DNA of 64,000 nt from an uncultured Lachnospiraceae bacterium. GTDB taxonomy: Bacteria; Bacillota; Clostridia; Lachnospirales; Lachnospiraceae. The position numbers and the translations under genes are program-made. Every line of letters starts with the position of its first letter. Within the stretch, counting starts at the first letter, position 1. Shown here one piece after another: positions 32,338 through 41,134 of the stretch. The stretch is from the NCBI GenBank assembly GCA_946414885.1, contig CAMKQH010000001.1:233675-297674 (forward strand), in the 5' to 3' direction. The notes below the pieces were generated by a model. The model ran no database searches. It worked only from the letters and a program-made list of their open reading frames with translations, and had not been told where the DNA came from.

Positions 32338-33435
32338 ATGAAATTAGGAATCGTGGGGCTTCCCAACGTGGGAAAAAGCACTTTGTTCAATTCTTTGACG
32401 AAGGCAGGAGCGGAATCTGCAAACTATCCGTTTTGTACGATCGATCCCAACGTGGGAATCGTGCCCGTGCCGGATGAAAGATTAAAGCTTCTGGGCGACA
32501 TGTATCAGTCGAAGAAGGTGACGCCTGCCGTGATCGAGTTTGTGGACATCGCGGGTCTGGTGAAGGGCGCATCCAAGGGTGAGGGCCTGGGCAATCAGTT
32601 CCTTGCCAACATTCGTGAGGTAGATGCCATCGTTCACGTGGTTCGCTGCTTTGAGGATGATAACGTGATTCACGTAGACGGAAGCGTTGATCCCATTCGT
32701 GACATCGAGACGATCAATCTGGAGTTGATCTTTGCTGATTTGGAAGTGCTGGAGAGAAGATTTTCCAAGGTGACCAAGGCAGCTAAGATGGACAAAACCC
32801 TTGCCAAGGAAGAGGCGCTTCTCATTCGCGTGAAGGAATGGCTGGAGAGCGGCAAGATGGCGAAGGCCATGGAGATAGATGACGAGGATGAAGAGGCTCT
32901 GATGAAGGGTTATAATCTTCTGACCTACAAGCCGGTGATCTATGCGGCAAACGTTTCCGAGGATGATCTTGCGGATGACGGCGAGTCCAATGCCATGGTG
33001 CAGCGCGTAAAGGAATTTGCTGCAGCTGAGGGCAGTAAGGTGTTTGCCATCTGCGCACAGATAGAGCAAGAAATTGCTGAGCTGGATGATGATGAGAAGG
33101 CAGAGTTCTTAAATGAACTTGGCGTGAAGGAATCCGGTCTGGAAAAGCTGATCAAGGCAAGCTATTCCCTGCTTGGTCTCATGAGCTTCCTGACGGCCGG
33201 GGAAGATGAAACCAGGGCATGGACGATCAAGATTGGAACGAAAGCGCCTCAGGCAGCAGGAAAGATCCATACGGATTTCGAACGTGGTTTCATTAAGGCG
33301 GAGGTTGTGAATTATAAAGATCTCCTGGAGCAAGGCTCTCTTGCCGCTGCCCGTGAGAAGGGACTTGTCGGCATGGAAGGCAAGGACTACGTCGTAAAAG
33401 ACGGCGACGTGATTCTTTTCAGATTCAACGTGTAG
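32338..33435 (+). CDS. ychF: Redox-regulated ATPase of the Obg family
   Basis: 365 residues, full length. YchF/OLA1 binds ribosomes and hydrolyses ATP rather than GTP. G1 GIVGLPNVGKST, then FCTIDPNVGIVPVPDERL, DIAGLVKGASKGEGLGNQFL (G3 region), and NVSE in place of the NKxD G4 motif, which explains the ATP preference. The C-terminal TGS-like domain (DFERGFIKAEVVNYKDLLEQ) is present. The start follows GGAAGGAGAT. Confidence 0.97.
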   Translation: MKLGIVGLPNVGKSTLFNSLTKAGAESANYPFCTIDPNVGIVPVPDERLKLLGDMYQSKKVTPAVIEFVDIAGLVKGASKGEGLGNQFLANIREVDAIVHVVRCFEDDNVIHVDGSVDPIRDIETINLELIFADLEVLERRFSKVTKAAKMDKTLAKEEALLIRVKEWLESGKMAKAMEIDDEDEEALMKGYNLLTYKPVIYAANVSEDDLADDGESNAMVQRVKEFAAAEGSKVFAICAQIEQEIAELDDDEKAEFLNELGVKESGLEKLIKASYSLLGLMSFLTAGEDETRAWTIKIGTKAPQAAGKIHTDFERGFIKAEVVNYKDLLEQGSLAAAREKGLVGMEGKDYVVKDGDVILFRFNV

Positions 33436-33480
33436 CCCGTAAGCAAAACCAAGCGACGCCAGAGGTGGTGCTCACGTTAA

Positions 33481-33618
33481 GATTTCTTAAGAAATCATAA
33501 AAAATTTTTTTCATAATTTTGAACATGCCATTTTGGAAGATATGGTGTGCGAAAAAACGATAACTACTATATCTTGTGCCAGAAGGCCCTGCGGATAGCC
33601 GCAGGGCCTTATTTTATT
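33481..33618 (+). terminator. Intergenic region with perfect palindrome and strong terminator
   Basis: 33481-33496 is a perfect palindrome GATTTCTTAAGAAATC followed by an A- and T-rich run. 33583-33610 is a perfect 12-bp stem AAGGCCCTGCGG / CCGCAGGGCCTT with loop ATAG and then ATTTTATT, a good terminator that insulates the mraZ promoter. No gene is seen between 33436 and 33808. Confidence 0.8.
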
Positions 33619-33651
33619 GCCTTTTTCGGGAAATTAGCTTCATAAAAATAC

Positions 33652-33680
33652 TTGCAAATTCTTAAGAAATGGAGTAAAAT
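33652..33680 (+). promoter_or_regulatory. Promoter of the dcw cluster
   Basis: TTGCAA 33652-33657, 17 nt, TAAAAT 33675-33680. Confidence 0.75.
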
Positions 33681-33689
33681 CAGCTCATA

Positions 33690-33725
33690 AGTGGTAAAAA
33701 GTGGTGAGAAGTGAAAGAAAGTGGT
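33690..33725 (+). promoter_or_regulatory. MraZ-type operator: four boxes at 10-bp spacing
   Basis: AGTGGT at 33690, AGTGGT at 33700, AGTGAA at 33710 and AGTGGT at 33720, exactly one helical turn apart and just after the expected transcription start. Direct repeats with a GTGG/TGGG core at 10-bp intervals before mraZ are the known binding pattern of MraZ, which controls its own operon. Confidence 0.8.
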
Positions 33726-33808
33726 AGATTTAAACGGTAAAGCAAGCATTTGACGAAGGATAAACGAAATTTCGTTAGCTTTGGCCTGGTTGATGGGTGG
33801 TGATCAAG

Positions 33809-34246
33809 ATGTTCATGTGTGAATACAACCATACAGTGGATGCAAAGGGCAGATTGATCGTACCCGCAAAGTTCCGAGAGACCTTGGGAGACGTCTTCGT
33901 GGTATGTAAAGGACTTGATCATTGCTTGTACGTTTACGCCAATGAAGATTGGGACGCTTTCGCGAAACAACTTTCCACCTTGCCATTCACCAATAAGGAA
34001 GCCAGACAGTTCGTAAGATTCTTCCTTTCCGGTGCAAGCCAAGTGGAAGTAGACAAGCAGGGAAGAATCCTAGTCCCGCCAAGCCTCAGGGCCTACGCTG
34101 AATTAGATAAGGACGTGGTGCTTGCGGGTGTTGGACACAGAATTGAAATCTGGAGTAAGGACAGATGGGAAGGTGAATCGATCAGCGGTGACATGAATGA
34201 GATCGCTGAGACGATGGACAAGCTGGGAATCACCTTAACCCAGTAA
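33809..34246 (+). CDS. mraZ: Transcriptional regulator MraZ
   Basis: 145 residues. Two AbrB/SpoVT-like half-domains, each with the DxxGR core: HTVDAKGRLIVPAKFR and VEVDKQGRILVPPSLR. MraZ binds repeats in its own promoter and controls the division and cell-wall cluster that follows. ATG 33809 gives the standard MFMGEYxHTxD-type start (here MFMCEYNHTVD). An upstream in-frame GTG at 33797 is unlikely. Confidence 0.96.
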   Translation: MFMCEYNHTVDAKGRLIVPAKFRETLGDVFVVCKGLDHCLYVYANEDWDAFAKQLSTLPFTNKEARQFVRFFLSGASQVEVDKQGRILVPPSLRAYAELDKDVVLAGVGHRIEIWSKDRWEGESISGDMNEIAETMDKLGITLTQ

Positions 34247-34282
34247 GAAACGCAAGAGGATGAGCATTAAGGGGGATCGGAA

Positions 34283-35224
34283 ATGGAAGAGATGCAGTTC
34301 AAGCATTATTCCGTACTGCTAAATGAAACCATCGAAGAACTCCAGGTAAAGCCGGACGGGATATACTTGGACGGCACGCTGGGAGGCGGCGGACATGCTT
34401 ATCAGGTATGCAAGAGATTAACGGGAGGTCACTTCTACGGTATCGATCAAGACGCGGCAGCCATTCAGGCGGCAAGCGAGAGACTAAAGGAATTTGGAAG
34501 CCGGGTGACCATCCTTCGGGATAATTACCAAAACGCAAAGGCACTGCTGGAAGGAATGCAAGTTACGCAGGTGGACGGAATCGTGTTGGACTTGGGAGTT
34601 TCTTCCTACCAGCTGGACACCGAGGAGCGAGGGTTCTCTTACAGATATGACGCTCCGCTGGACATGCGGATGGACCAGAGACAGAGCCTTACGGCAAGGG
34701 ACATCGTAAATACATATTCGGAAAAGGAGTTGTACTCGATCATCCGGGATTACGGTGAAGATCCTTTCGCAAAGAACATTGCAAAACACATAGCGAAGGC
34801 TAGAGCAGAAAAGCCGATCGAGACCACTTTCGAACTGAATGAAGTGATCAAGGCGGCGATACCGGCGAAGATGAGAGCAAACGGACATCCGTCCAAGCAA
34901 ACGTTTCAAGCCATCCGGATCGAATGCAATCACGAACTGGAAGTACTTAAAAATGCATTAGATGGTTTCATCGATCTGCTGGCACCAAACGGAAGGCTCT
35001 GCATTATCACTTTCCATTCCCTGGAAGACAGGATCGTGAAGAACGCATTCCGGAGAAATGAAAATCCATGTACTTGCCCGCCGGGATTTCCGGTATGTAC
35101 CTGCGGAAAGGTCAGCAAGGGCAAGGTGATCACAAGAAAACCAATTCTTCCTGGGGAGGAAGAATTAACAGAGAATAACAGATCTAAAAGCGCAAAATTA
35201 AGGGTATTTGAAAAAATTGGGTAA
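34283..35224 (+). CDS. rsmH: 16S rRNA m4C1402 methyltransferase
   Basis: 313 residues, full length. RsmH (MraW) methylates N4 of C1402 in the decoding centre. [13 protein letters not shown], then the SAM motif [42 protein letters not shown] and the C-terminal [14 protein letters not shown] cysteine pair region. It is the second gene of the dcw cluster, 36 bp after mraZ, and starts after GGGGGATC. Confidence 0.97.
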   Translation: MEEMQFKHYSVLLNETIEELQVKPDGIYLDGTLGGGGHAYQVCKRLTGGHFYGIDQDAAAIQAASERLKEFGSRVTILRDNYQNAKALLEGMQVTQVDGIVLDLGVSSYQLDTEERGFSYRYDAPLDMRMDQRQSLTARDIVNTYSEKELYSIIRDYGEDPFAKNIAKHIAKARAEKPIETTFELNEVIKAAIPAKMRANGHPSKQTFQAIRIECNHELEVLKNALDGFIDLLAPNGRLCIITFHSLEDRIVKNAFRRNENPCTCPPGFPVCTCGKVSKGKVITRKPILPGEEELTENNRSKSAKLRVFEKIG

Positions 35225-35247
35225 GAAGCATTAGGGGGAACAAGATC

Positions 35248-35712
35248 ATGGCGAACGAGACTAGAAGACGTCAAACGGGAAGACAGGATCATTACGTATA
35301 TGGCAGCGCAGCACCGAAGATTGACATCCGCCGCGAGATGGAGGATGCAAGACGCGTTCACGTCAGCCAGACAACGAAGAAGAACAGAGAGCACGTGCAT
35401 TCCATGAGTCCTGCATACGTCATGGTTTTATTGCTTTGCCTTTGCACCACGCTCGGCGTTATCATTTGGTACGTAAACCTTCAGTCTCAGGTAACCAGCA
35501 AGGTATCCGTTGTGAATCAGCTGGAGTCTAAATTAAACACCATGCGTCAGGCAAATGACGAGGAGAGCCTTAGAATTGAAAACAGCGTTGATCTTGAAGA
35601 GATCAAGCGCATTGCCATTGGCGAACTGGGCATGACCTATGCACAGGAAGGCCAGATTATTTATTATTCCGGCGAAGGTACGGACTACATGCGCAAGGTT
35701 GTGGAGGATTAA
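35248..35712 (+). CDS. ftsL: FtsL-like cell division protein
   Basis: 154 residues: a basic cytoplasmic N-terminus of about 55 residues, a single membrane helix at about 56-76 (AYVMVLLLCLCTTLGVIIWY), then a coiled coil (VTSKVSVVNQLESKLNTMRQ) and a short extracellular tail. FtsL sequences diverge strongly, so the call rests on this architecture and on the position between rsmH and the PBP gene. It forms a complex with FtsQ (DivIB) and FtsB (DivIC) at the septum. Confidence 0.8.
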   Translation: MANETRRRQTGRQDHYVYGSAAPKIDIRREMEDARRVHVSQTTKKNREHVHSMSPAYVMVLLLCLCTTLGVIIWYVNLQSQVTSKVSVVNQLESKLNTMRQANDEESLRIENSVDLEEIKRIAIGELGMTYAQEGQIIYYSGEGTDYMRKVVED

Positions 35713-35718
35713 GTAGCG

Positions 35719-37860
35719 GTGCAGAAGCAAAAGACGAGACAATTTGGCAGAATTAGTCAGAAAAAGGTCCTGGTACTATTCTTTTTAGTACTGGCGGCCT
35801 TTATATTTCTTTTTGCGAGAATTGTTTCCCTGATCAAGAATAATGAAATGGAGTACCAGAAGCAGGTACTGTCGCAAAGATCCTATGATTCCCGCACGTT
35901 GCCGGCAAGACGCGGCGACATTGTGGACTCCAAGGGCGTTAAGCTGGCCACCTGCGAAAAGGTATATAATTTGGTGGTAGACGCGTCGGTCATGACGACG
36001 AAGGACGGGAAATATATTGAAACCACGCTGGAGGCACTTGGACAATGCTTCCCGCAGCTTGATATCAGCGAGATCAGGAGCTTTGTAAAACAGAATCCAG
36101 GAAATCAATGGCATGTTGTTTTGAAGAAATTGACCTTTGACGAGATCAGCGAATTCAAGGCCCTTCAGAGTGAGAACAAGGAGATCAAGGGCATCTGGTT
36201 TGAAGAAGAGTTCCGCCGGGTATATCCGGGCGGAAGCCTTGCGGCAGACGCGATTGGATTTACCAGAACGGACAATCACGGACTGTACGGACTGGAAGAG
36301 TTTTATAACAAAGAACTGAACGGCGTGGACGGCAGAACTTACGGATATCTGGATGACGACCTGAATCTCCAAAGAACCGTAAAGCCGGCCGTTGACGGAT
36401 ATACGGTGCACAGTACGCTGGACGTAAACATTCAGTCCATCGTTGAAAAATATCTCCAGAAGTTTAACGAGGACCATAAGGATCATCATCATCCGGGAAA
36501 TGGTGCGGAGAATCTTGGGTGCATCGTTATGGAAGTGAACACTGGCAACATTCTTGCCATGGCCAGCTATCCAACGTTTGACTTAAATGATACGAAGGAT
36601 TTGAGCGCACTTCTTGGAGGCGTTCAGGTAGAGCAGGTTGATAAGGAAAACGGCTATTTTGAGATTAAGAAGACGGGAAAGTACATAGACCAAGAGCTCC
36701 TCGATTCGATGACGGACGATGAGATCATGACCAACCTGAACTACCTTTGGAAAAATTATTGCATCACCAGCTCATACGAGCCTGGTTCCACGTTCAAGCC
36801 TTTCACGGTGGCGGCAGCACTGGAGACGGATTCCATCTCGACGGATTCTTACTATGAGTGCCTTGGTTCCTGGCAGGTGGGCCCTCACAACATTCATTGT
36901 CATAACCGTTACGGTGATGGTACCATCAGCTTAAAGACAGCCGTGGCGCAGTCCTGTAACGTGGCCATGATGAAGATTGCAACCACGATGGGAGCTGAGA
37001 AGTTTAGCAAATTTCAGCAGGCATTTAACTTCGGACTTAAGACGAACGTGGATCTGGCGGGCGAAGCGAGAACGGCAGATTTCCTGCGCGGTGCTGATGA
37101 GATGGACCCCTCCGATCTGGCAACGTATAGTTTTGGACAGAACTTTAACGTGACCATGATCCAGTTGGCGACGGGATTTTGTTCCCTGATCAACGGCGGA
37201 TATTATTACGAGCCACACATGGTGTCAAAGATCACAAATTCCAGCGGCGTGACCGTAAAGAACATTGAACCAAGAATCTTAAAGCAGACCATTTCCGCAT
37301 CCACTTCGGAACTCATTAGGGAATATTGTAAGGCAGTTGTCACGGAAGGCACCGGTAAGGCTGCCAGACCGGCAGGATACATGATCGGCGGAAAGACGGG
37401 AACGGCGCAGACCTACCCCAGAGAAGGAAATGATTTTGTAGTATCCTTTATCGGATACGCGCCGGCTGATGACCCCCAGGTACTTGTTTACGTCGTGGTC
37501 GACAGGGTAAATGAGGCAAAGCAGGACAACGTAGGTTATGCGAGAGAGATCGTAAGAAATATCTTTACGGAGGTCCTTCCCTACATGAACATCTTCATGA
37601 CGGAAGAACTGAGTGATAAAGAAGTAAAGGAATTGGAAGAAAGAAAACTGGAAAACACGCTGAAATACGGAAAGGCAATGGAAAATCCGGACGAGAAAAG
37701 CAGTGAAACCAATCAAGGCGAGCAGGAAAAGGATCCTGCATGGAAGAACTTTCCCATTGATCCGGCTACGGGGTACAGGAAGGATCCGAGCACTGGCGAG
37801 CTTCTTGATCCTGATACGGGAGATCCGGTGAAGGGCACCTATTCGGCTGTGGATTTCTAG
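35719..37860 (+). CDS. Class B penicillin-binding protein (FtsI/PBP2B type)
   Basis: 713 residues, GTG start. N-terminal anchor helix, then the PBP dimer domain (LPARRGDIVDSKGVKLATCE) and the transpeptidase domain with STFK (Ser357), SCN (412-414) and KTG (559-561, GGKTGTAQT). It cross-links septal peptidoglycan and is the essential division transpeptidase. The tail is unusual: after an acidic Lys/Glu segment there are three copies of a DPxTG motif in about 25 residues (DPATG, DPSTG, DPDTG). It is followed by a second class B PBP. Confidence 0.92.
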   Translation: MQKQKTRQFGRISQKKVLVLFFLVLAAFIFLFARIVSLIKNNEMEYQKQVLSQRSYDSRTLPARRGDIVDSKGVKLATCEKVYNLVVDASVMTTKDGKYIETTLEALGQCFPQLDISEIRSFVKQNPGNQWHVVLKKLTFDEISEFKALQSENKEIKGIWFEEEFRRVYPGGSLAADAIGFTRTDNHGLYGLEEFYNKELNGVDGRTYGYLDDDLNLQRTVKPAVDGYTVHSTLDVNIQSIVEKYLQKFNEDHKDHHHPGNGAENLGCIVMEVNTGNILAMASYPTFDLNDTKDLSALLGGVQVEQVDKENGYFEIKKTGKYIDQELLDSMTDDEIMTNLNYLWKNYCITSSYEPGSTFKPFTVAAALETDSISTDSYYECLGSWQVGPHNIHCHNRYGDGTISLKTAVAQSCNVAMMKIATTMGAEKFSKFQQAFNFGLKTNVDLAGEARTADFLRGADEMDPSDLATYSFGQNFNVTMIQLATGFCSLINGGYYYEPHMVSKITNSSGVTVKNIEPRILKQTISASTSELIREYCKAVVTEGTGKAARPAGYMIGGKTGTAQTYPREGNDFVVSFIGYAPADDPQVLVYVVVDRVNEAKQDNVGYAREIVRNIFTEVLPYMNIFMTEELSDKEVKELEERKLENTLKYGKAMENPDEKSSETNQGEQEKDPAWKNFPIDPATGYRKDPSTGELLDPDTGDPVKGTYSAVDF

Positions 37861-37880
37861 CATACGGAATAGTTGGTAAT

Positions 37881-37931
37881 AACCTCATAAAGACGGGAAT
37901 ACAGATAATTGATCCCCTTTTTTATGAGGTT
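37881..37931 (+). promoter_or_regulatory. Hairpin covering the ribosome site of the second PBP gene
   Basis: AACCTCATAA at 37881-37890 pairs perfectly with TTATGAGGTT at 37922-37931 across a 31-nt loop. The GAGG that serves as ribosome site for ATG 37936 lies inside the right arm (37926-37929), so folding would hide it. The T-run after the loop also makes it somewhat terminator-like. This suggests separate control of the two tandem PBPs. Confidence 0.55.
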
Positions 37932-37935
37932 TTCC

Positions 37936-39714
37936 ATGTCAGAAGACAAAATAAAAACTACGGACCCAAGGCTAAGGAGCAAATTAAGGTTTTATCACCG
38001 GAAGAAAATCACGATCACTTTTTTTATTCTGACGGGCATATGTATCTTCCTGATGGGGAGGCTGACGCATTTTATGATTTTTTGCTCGGAACATTATGCG
38101 GAGGCGGCCAGGGAACTTCATGAGAGGGAGAGAAGCATTAAGGCTGCACGGGGCAGGATCCTCGACAGAAACGGGGCGGTTTTGGCAGATAACCGTACGG
38201 TATGCAGCGTATCGGTCATCTATTATCAGATAGAAAATCCTGAGGAAGTGATCCGATTTTTAAGCCGGGAGCTGTCATTGCCAGAGGAGGAAATCCGGAA
38301 AAAAGTACAAAAAAGGTCCTCCATGGAGCGGATCAAGAGCAATGTTGACAAGGAAACAGGGGACAGGATCCGGGAACGGAATCTGGCCGGGGTGAAGGTT
38401 GACGAGGATTATAAGAGGTATTATCCCTACGGCGACCTTGCCAGCAAAGTACTTGGATTTACCGGTTCGGACAATCAGGGGATCCTCGGGTTGGAAGTAA
38501 AATATGACTCTTATCTGCAGGGGAGCAAGGGTAAAATACTTACCATGACGGATGCCAAGGGAATCGAGGTAGAACGCGAAGGTGAGCGCAGAATGGAGCC
38601 GATTGCCGGGAAAGATTTGGTGACCAGTTTGGACGTTAACGTGCAAAGTTATGCGTCTCAACTTGCAAAACAGGCGCTAAAAACCAAGGAGGCCAGAGGC
38701 GTTTGCATCATCGTCATGAATGCGAAAAATGGAGAATTGATCGGAATGGTCAATGAACCGGAGTTTGACTTGAATGCTCCATATGAGCTTTGCGAAGATG
38801 ATTTTATCGGAATGGAAGGAAAATCAGAGCAGGACGTGCTGAATGCCAAGTGGAGGAATGCCTGCATCAACGATACCTACGAACCAGGATCTACGTTTAA
38901 GATCATTACGGCGGCTGCCGGACTTGAGGAAGGAGTCGTGTCTACGGGCAGCTCATTTTATTGTCCGGGTTACGTTGTGGTAGATGACCGCAGGATCCGG
39001 TGCCATAAGATCGCCGGACACGGTAGTCAGGATTTTACGCATGCCGTCATGAATTCCTGCAATCCTGCATTCGTTACGCTGGGACTCCGGATTGGCGCGG
39101 AACGGTATTTTCATTATTTTGATGTCTTTGGATTAAGAAAAAAGACGGGAATCGATCTCCCGGGAGAAGCGGGGACGATCATGCATAAGTTAGAAAACGT
39201 CGGGAACGTGGAGCTGGCCACGATCTCCTTTGGGCAATCATTCCAGATCACGCCCATACAGCTTCTTGTGACGGCGGCTGCCATTGTAAACGGCGGCACG
39301 CGGGTCACGCCACATTTTGGCGTTAAGGTCTTGGATCCAGGAACGGGTGAGGAAACGTCATTTTCGTATCCAGTGGAGGATGGGATCATATCGCAGGAAA
39401 CGAGTGAGACCATGCGGTACGTGCTTGAAAAGGTGGTCAGCGAAGGGGGCGGAAAAAATGGGGCAGTGACCGGGTTTAGAATTGGAGGAAAAACGGCTAC
39501 GAGCCAGACGCTCCCCAGGGGTACGGGACAATACATTTCTTCTTTTTTGGCCTTTGCCCCGGCGGAGGATCCGGAGGTGATCGCCATCGCCATTATCAAC
39601 CGGCCCAAGGGGACGTATTACGGCGGACAGATCGCCGCACCGATCCTCAGGCAGCTTTATGAAAATATACTTTCTTATTTGGGGATTATGAGTTATACTA
39701 GTCAGGAGGAATAA
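37936..39714 (+). CDS. Second class B penicillin-binding protein (SpoVD-like)
   Basis: 592 residues from ATG 37936 (first conserved-looking start; the frame opens at TTG 37909 inside the hairpin loop). Single N-terminal membrane helix, dimer domain (ARGRILDRNGAVLADNRT), transpeptidase with STFK (Ser319), SCN (374-376) and, instead of KTG, KTA (519-521, GGKTATSQTLPR). The Gly to Ala change is in a catalytic motif. Tandem FtsI-type and SpoVD-type PBPs at this spot are common in spore formers, where the second acts in spore cortex synthesis. No PASTA domain follows. Confidence 0.88.
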   Translation: MSEDKIKTTDPRLRSKLRFYHRKKITITFFILTGICIFLMGRLTHFMIFCSEHYAEAARELHERERSIKAARGRILDRNGAVLADNRTVCSVSVIYYQIENPEEVIRFLSRELSLPEEEIRKKVQKRSSMERIKSNVDKETGDRIRERNLAGVKVDEDYKRYYPYGDLASKVLGFTGSDNQGILGLEVKYDSYLQGSKGKILTMTDAKGIEVEREGERRMEPIAGKDLVTSLDVNVQSYASQLAKQALKTKEARGVCIIVMNAKNGELIGMVNEPEFDLNAPYELCEDDFIGMEGKSEQDVLNAKWRNACINDTYEPGSTFKIITAAAGLEEGVVSTGSSFYCPGYVVVDDRRIRCHKIAGHGSQDFTHAVMNSCNPAFVTLGLRIGAERYFHYFDVFGLRKKTGIDLPGEAGTIMHKLENVGNVELATISFGQSFQITPIQLLVTAAAIVNGGTRVTPHFGVKVLDPGTGEETSFSYPVEDGIISQETSETMRYVLEKVVSEGGGKNGAVTGFRIGGKTATSQTLPRGTGQYISSFLAFAPAEDPEVIAIAIINRPKGTYYGGQIAAPILRQLYENILSYLGIMSYTSQEE

Positions 39715-39754
39715 AAGCCTCATCGCAATAGGAAGTTTTTGGAGGAACAGGGAA

Positions 39755-41125
39755 ATGTTGGAAGGACGGAATTGCCTGATCATTGGATCGGGAATCAGCG
39801 GGATTGGCGCCGCAGGACTTTTGGCGAATTTTGGAGCCAAGATCACGCTGTATGACGGCAATGAAAAATTAAATCCGGAGGAAATCGCGGCAAAGCTGCC
39901 GCAGGGCGTAAATGCGAAATGCATCGTCGGCGAACTCCCGAAGGAAGTGGAGGAGGCGACGGAAGCGTTGATCCTGAGCCCCGGCGTGCCTACGGACATA
40001 CCGCTTGTGATCCGCATGCGGGAGAGGGGCGCTTTGGTCCTTGGTGAAATAGAATTGGCATATCTGGCAGAAAAAGGTACCGTTGCAGCCGTGACCGGCA
40101 CGAACGGCAAGACAACGACAACGACTTTGCTTGGGGAGATCATGAAGGCGTACCTTGGCGAGGAGAAGACGTTTGTCGTAGGTAACATCGGAAATCCGTA
40201 CACCCTCGAAGTCCTGAAGACAAGCAAGGATTCCGTTACCGTGGGAGAACTTAGTTCCTTCCAGTTGGAGACCATTCATACGTTTAGGCCTCACGTGTCA
40301 GCTATCCTGAACGTGACGCCGGATCACTTAAACCGTCATCATACCATGGAAGCCTACGTGCAGGCGAAAGAGGCCGTGGCGATGAACCAGACCAAGGATG
40401 ATACGTGCGTGCTGAATTATGAGAATGAATATACGCGTGATTTTGGAAAGAGATGTCCGGCGAAAGTCGTATTCTTTTCCTCCCAAAGGGAACTGGAAGA
40501 GGGATATTTCCTTCGCGGGACGCGAATCATCCGGAAGTTTAACGGGGGAGAATCGGATCTGATGGATATCCGGACCGACATGAATCTCGTCGGCATACAT
40601 AATGCGGAGAACGTGATGGCCGGCATTGCCATGGCAGAGGGAATGGGCGTTCCCATGGACGTGATCCTTCGCGTCATCAAGGACTTCAAGGCGGTGGAGC
40701 ATCGCATAGAGTACGTGGCAACGAAGAAGGGCGTCGTTTACTATAATGATTCCAAGGGAACGAATCCGGACGCGGCCATTCAGGGCATTAAGGCAATGGA
40801 CCGTCCCACGATCCTCATCGGAGGCGGTTATGACAAGCAGAACACTTATGATGAGTGGATCGAGAGCTTTGACGGCAAGGTAAAGTGGCTCGTGCTCATC
40901 GGCCAAACGAGGGAAAAGATTGCAGAATGTGCGAAGAAGCATGGCGTCACGCAGATAAAATTTGCCGATACTTATGACGAGTGCCTGCAGCTTTGCACAG
41001 CGCTTGCGGAGCCTGGGGATGCAGTGTTATTGTCCCCCGCGTGCGCAAGCTGGGGAATGTTTCCTAATTATGAGACAAGGGGAAGGCTGTTTAAGGAGTA
41101 CGTAAATGCCCTTCCGAATGAATAA
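39755..41125 (+). CDS. murD: UDP-N-acetylmuramoyl-L-alanine--D-glutamate ligase
   Basis: 456 residues, complete. MurD adds D-glutamate to UDP-MurNAc-Ala. N-terminal Rossmann-like domain (NCLIIGSGISGIGAAGLLAN), central ATP domain (AVTGTNGKTTTTTLLGEI, NVTPDHLNRH) and C-terminal domain (NDSKGTNPDAAIQGIKAM, LLSPACASWGMFPNYETRG). mraY, which normally lies just before murD, is not in this cluster. Confidence 0.96.
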   Translation: MLEGRNCLIIGSGISGIGAAGLLANFGAKITLYDGNEKLNPEEIAAKLPQGVNAKCIVGELPKEVEEATEALILSPGVPTDIPLVIRMRERGALVLGEIELAYLAEKGTVAAVTGTNGKTTTTTLLGEIMKAYLGEEKTFVVGNIGNPYTLEVLKTSKDSVTVGELSSFQLETIHTFRPHVSAILNVTPDHLNRHHTMEAYVQAKEAVAMNQTKDDTCVLNYENEYTRDFGKRCPAKVVFFSSQRELEEGYFLRGTRIIRKFNGGESDLMDIRTDMNLVGIHNAENVMAGIAMAEGMGVPMDVILRVIKDFKAVEHRIEYVATKKGVVYYNDSKGTNPDAAIQGIKAMDRPTILIGGGYDKQNTYDEWIESFDGKVKWLVLIGQTREKIAECAKKHGVTQIKFADTYDECLQLCTALAEPGDAVLLSPACASWGMFPNYETRGRLFKEYVNALPNE

Positions 41126-41134
41126 GGAGTCAAC

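Noticed and set aside
33481..33496. Palindrome GATTTCTTAAGAAATC as a regulator site
   Set aside because: It follows ychF and precedes an A/T run, so it is equally explained as part of transcription end. No second copy at a promoter was found.
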